Shown here piece by piece: positions 63,639-64,000 of a stretch of DNA of 64,000 nucleotides. The notes beneath the pieces were generated by a model that saw nothing but the letters and a program-made list of their open reading frames with translations, searched no databases and had not been told where the DNA came from. A program made the position numbers and the translations under genes. Source of the stretch: Gammaproteobacteria bacterium (GTDB lineage Bacteria > Pseudomonadota > Gammaproteobacteria > SZUA-229); assembly GCA_029882355.1 (NCBI GenBank), contig JAOUKV010000020.1, positions 1 to 64,000 of the forward strand, read 5' to 3'. Positions within the stretch are counted from its first letter, which is position 1, and every line of letters begins with the position of its first letter.

Positions 63639-64000
63639 AAATCTGGCCCTATATTAATATGCAACCGCCAGGGCCGGTCATCCTGGGTAATCGCGCTGGC
63701 CAGATCGACACGCACAGGTCCTACAGGTGATTTCCAGCGGAAGCCGAAGCCGGCACCCTGTTCCAGATCGTCTGACAGGCTGTCGATGGCATTGCCGCCA
63801 TCATAGAATACAGCGATGGCCCATTTGTTACTGAAACTGTGTTCATATTCGATGCTGCCCACCATCAGATTTTTACCACCAACTACCAGATTATTCTGGT
63901 CTACCGGGCCGAGTGAATGGTAAGCATAACCGCGCACACTCTGTGCGCCGCCAGCAAAAAAACGTACCGAGGAGGGTAGCTGCTGAAACTCATCTGCCCA
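63635..64000 (-). CDS. tamA: translocation and assembly module subunit TamA, 3' end (partial)
   Basis: The C-terminal 121 residues of an Omp85-family protein; the gene continues past the right edge. It contains the signature VRFFAGGAQSVRGY, then YEHSFSNKWAIAVFYDGGNA and the final barrel strands (GFRWKSPVGPVRVDLA, LHINIGPDL). Immediately followed by tamB with a four-base overlap, the normal tamAB order. Confidence 0.93.
   Translation of the reverse strand, partial: WADEFQQLPSSVRFFAGGAQSVRGYAYHSLGPVDQNNLVVGGKNLMVGSIEYEHSFSNKWAIAVFYDGGNAIDSLSDDLEQGAGFGFRWKSPVGPVRVDLASAITQDDRPWRLHINIGPDL

Overview
The window looks like a gammaproteobacterial chromosome. TamA/TamB, YgiQ, Tas, MtfA, YajD, YgjP, YeaD, DbpA, RhlE, a DsbB-type protein and a monomeric NADP isocitrate dehydrogenase all have their usual gammaproteobacterial form. 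Most of the sequence is moderately AT-rich. Two loci encode Gly/Asn/Tyr-rich exported proteins beginning WWGPF after the signal peptide, which resemble sulfur globule proteins. NnrS and FNR-type sites point to micro-oxic or denitrifying physiology. A sulfur-oxidising relative is therefore plausible, but this is inference. No tRNA, rRNA, CRISPR array or intact transposase was seen.

Layout. 1-1400: the end of an unidentified gene, a terminator, a frameshifted zinc-ribbon remnant and an inositol-monophosphatase-family gene. 1517-8576: a tightly packed seven-gene operon (two-helix membrane protein, TelA-like protein, DUF4178 protein, Tyr-rich lipoprotein, double DUF350 membrane protein, membrane-fused spermidine-synthase-like enzyme, SpeD). 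It joins polyamine-type chemistry to membrane stress or toxic-anion functions. 8653-28062: a giant DUF2339 membrane protein, then mostly single housekeeping genes and small lipoproteins or membrane proteins. 28263-30374: two sulfur-globule-like proteins around a membrane-anchored partner whose C-terminal helix resembles that of the second globule protein, with intrinsic terminators between and after them. 30507-32732: monomeric isocitrate dehydrogenase.

32784-40357: a GC-richer block bounded by two related palindromic repeats. It carries a TetR regulator with a perfect 18-bp palindrome upstream, a membrane-fusion protein, an FtsX-type permease, an ATPase, a small membrane protein, a DUF1207 protein, a cytochrome c'-like protein and a TolC-type outer-membrane factor. 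This is a complete tripartite ABC export module with unusual accessories. 40435-44538: a HigB/HigA-type pair whose toxin has a premature stop, then an AraC-type regulator and a DUF2269/epimerase/DUF4166 operon. 44583-45086 holds decayed repeats.

45087-48701 (minus strand): HI0933-family flavoprotein, DbpA with DEGD in place of DEAD, a small beta-barrel and a TIGR02647 protein behind a perfect FNR-type box. 48888-52905 (minus): a five-gene exported redox operon (Met-rich lipoprotein, outer-membrane-like protein with a CCGGG start, CxxC lipoprotein, tiny CX3CH cytochrome, TlpA-like protein). It is divergent from NnrS and a 39-residue CCGSCGG peptide that has its own FNR class-II-like promoter. 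This region, perhaps concerned with copper, heme or NO, and the sulfur-globule-like triad are the best candidates for undescribed systems. 54906-58398: a periplasmic sugar-binding-type protein paired with a GGDEF-EAL protein. The right end holds a NYN protein, RhlE, TamB and the 3' end of tamA.
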